Origin: Kiritimatiellia bacterium
GTDB taxonomy: Bacteria > Verrucomicrobiota > Kiritimatiellia > RFP12 > UBA1067
Assembly (NCBI GenBank): GCA_017385345.1
Contig: JAFNRY010000147.1
Coordinates: 1-7,332, forward strand
Length of the DNA stretch: 7,332 nt
Reading direction: 5' to 3'
Below the pieces are notes generated by a model that made no database searches, was not told the origin of the DNA, and worked only from the letters and a program-made list of their open reading frames with translations. The position numbers and the translations under genes are program-made. How positions within the stretch are numbered: position 1 is the stretch's first letter; every line of letters starts with the position of its first letter. Positions 6,170-7,332 of this stretch are shown piece by piece.

Positions 6170-7251
6170 ATCGTCTCCTCGATTCTCGCAAAGTCGGCAT
6201 CGTCCAGCCCCGAACCCGAAGGCAGGCATATGCCGCGCTCGAACAGACGCTGCGACACTTCGCCTCCGTAAACTTTGCAATCCTTGAACACCGGCTGCAA
6301 ATGCATCGGCTTCCACACGGGTCTCGTCTCTATATCGGCCTTCTCCAGGGCGTCCAGCAACGCGTCGCGGCTCTCCATCCCCGGCATCAGGGCGACCGAG
6401 AGCCAGTTGTTCTCGCCCGGCACCGGCGGCAGAAGCCGCAAGCCCGGAATGGCAAGATAGCGTTCCTTGATCTCGCGGCGCCTGCGCAGTATTTCAGGCA
6501 GTTTCCCCACCTGGGCGATGCCGATGGCGGCAACTATGTTGCTCATCCGGTAATTGTAGCCCACCTCCCTGTGTTCGTACCACGGGAATCTCTCTCTACT
6601 CTGCTGCGACAGCGAGCGCACATGCGCGGCAAAGGAGGGATCGTCGGTGACGAGCGCGCCGCCGCCGGAAGTGGTTGCGATTTTATTGCCGTTGAAGGAA
6701 TACACGCCGGCGACGCCGGCCGATCCGGCGGGCCGGCCGGCGGACTCGGCACCGACCGCTTCGGCGCTGTCTATTATGAAAAGCGCGCCGCGCTCTTCAC
6801 ATATGCGGGAGACGGCCGCGTAGTCGCAGCAGCGCCCGTAGAGATCGACGCCGATGAAAAGAACCTTCCCCGGAGTCTGGCGCGCGGCTTCGACAAGCGC
6901 GTCGTCAAGCAGAGAACAATCGACGTTGCCGTCTTCGGCGGAATCGAGAAAGACGAGACGCGCGCCGCGATGCCACGCCGGACCTACAGTAGCCACGAAC
7001 GTCAACGACGGGGCGACCACCGTCCACGAGCGGTCTATACCCAAATGCGCTGCCGCCAGATCGAGAGCCGCGGTCCCGCCCGAAACCGCGACCGCGAACC
7101 GCCTGCCGGACAGTCTCGCAAGGCTTTCCTCAAACGCCTCGACCATTGGTCCGCACGGAGCGACGTAGCCGGAATCGAACGCCTTGGAGACCATGGCGCG
7201 CTCCTCCTCGCCGGTCCACGGCGGCGAAAGAAATATCCGTCTGCCGTTCAT
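6145..7251 (-). CDS. PglE-like DegT/DnrJ/EryC1/StrS sugar-nucleotide aminotransferase
   Basis: This PLP-dependent enzyme transfers an amino group, usually from glutamate, to a UDP-4-keto-6-deoxy-sugar. The closest style is PglE and related enzymes, which make UDP-4-amino sugars on the way to di-N-acetylbacillosamine for glycans or glycoproteins. 368 aa is normal for the family. Seen: FLSPPWTGEEE at 7-17; GYVAPCGPMVEAFE at 28-41; cofactor-phosphate segment SGGTAALDLA at 57-66; cofactor-ring Asp161 in IIDSAEAVG; SFNGNK with Schiff-base Lys190, followed by TTSGGG; YEHREVGYNYRMSN at 225-238; and the C-terminal ETRPVWKPMHLQPVF and FERGICLPSG, both typical of PglE-like enzymes. The start at 7251 has a perfect AAGGAGG at 7265-7259, 7 nt upstream, and the preceding gene's TGA overlaps the ATG as ATGA. 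No dehydratase, acetyltransferase or glycosyltransferase is visible, so the exact sugar is inferred. Family assignment is firm. Confidence 0.93.
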   Translation of the reverse strand: MNGRRIFLSPPWTGEEERAMVSKAFDSGYVAPCGPMVEAFEESLARLSGRRFAVAVSGGTAALDLAAAHLGIDRSWTVVAPSLTFVATVGPAWHRGARLVFLDSAEDGNVDCSLLDDALVEAARQTPGKVLFIGVDLYGRCCDYAAVSRICEERGALFIIDSAEAVGAESAGRPAGSAGVAGVYSFNGNKIATTSGGGALVTDDPSFAAHVRSLSQQSRERFPWYEHREVGYNYRMSNIVAAIGIAQVGKLPEILRRRREIKERYLAIPGLRLLPPVPGENNWLSVALMPGMESRDALLDALEKADIETRPVWKPMHLQPVFKDCKVYGGEVSQRLFERGICLPSGSGLDDADFARIEETICTQLSRM

Positions 7252-7332
7252 CTGATATCCTCCTTCCTCGCCCATCCGGCGTGCGAGCCGTCGTCGATCC
7301 GCGCCCATTCGCCGTATTCTTCGGAAACCGAC
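7248..7332 (-). CDS. C-terminal end of an SH3b-like domain protein (partial)
   Basis: Only the last 27 codons are in the window, read from 7331 to a TGA at 7250-7248. The translated end, SVSEEYGEWARIDDG then HAGWARKEDIR, has the GEWARI-(x)n-DG-(x)n-GWARKED pattern of the last strands of a bacterial SH3 (SH3b) domain. Such domains often end cell-wall-binding or periplasmic proteins and also occur in TPR/BatE-like proteins. Its stop overlaps the aminotransferase start as ATGA, so the two are probably translationally coupled and in one operon. The 27 residues are too few to name the protein; the frame is favoured because it gives an SH3b-like ending and a canonical overlap. Confidence 0.6.
   Translation of the reverse strand, partial: SVSEEYGEWARIDDGSHAGWARKEDIR

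Noticed and set aside
6700..6745. GC-rich GGCCGGCCGG palindromes
   Set aside because: They lie inside the aminotransferase gene and encode an ordinary Gly/Ala-rich loop before the active-site lysine.

Overview
The window is bacterial chromosomal DNA, GC-rich inside the genes and clearly more AT-rich in its one long gap. All convincing genes are on the minus strand, so transcription runs from high to low coordinates. The protein set is a GatCAB amidotransferase subunit, a TrmJ-type methyltransferase, Yej-type permeases, a PglE-like aminotransferase and an ATPase of the family usually found beside [FeFe]-hydrogenases. Together with the lipoprotein signal this suggests an anaerobic, diderm-type bacterium, possibly of the PVC/Lentisphaerae kind. 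That placement is a weak inference from protein style, not a sequence match.

Unit A (7332 to 5627, minus): the last 27 codons of a gene ending in an SH3b-like segment overlap by an ATGA a complete PglE-like sugar-nucleotide aminotransferase. That gene overlaps by 25 nt a 180-aa HATPase protein. Both complete genes have strong Shine-Dalgarno sequences, so this reads as a translationally coupled operon entering from outside the window.

Gap (5626 to 4938, 689 bp): this holds a possible weak terminator for unit A, a striking 22-bp-period tandem array that includes a perfect 18-bp inverted repeat, a tiny plus-strand ORF with a good ribosome binding site, and an extended -10 promoter lying almost on top of the gatB start.

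Unit B (4937 to 104, minus): gatB, trmJ, yejB and yejE are packed with a 4-nt overlap and two 4-nt gaps. The gatB frame does not stop at the usual GatB end. It runs without interruption into a lipoprotein-like signal sequence and about 126 further residues of unknown function, giving 616 codons. This is the most unusual item in the window: either a GatB-membrane/lipoprotein fusion, or a lipoprotein started internally in the same frame.

The last 103 bp after yejE contain only a weak hairpin and an undecidable short open frame running off the edge. No CRISPR, tRNA, rRNA, insertion sequence or phage gene was seen. The best candidates for something undescribed are the GatB fusion, the 22-bp palindromic array, and the hydrogenase-type ATPase placed in a sugar-modification operon.
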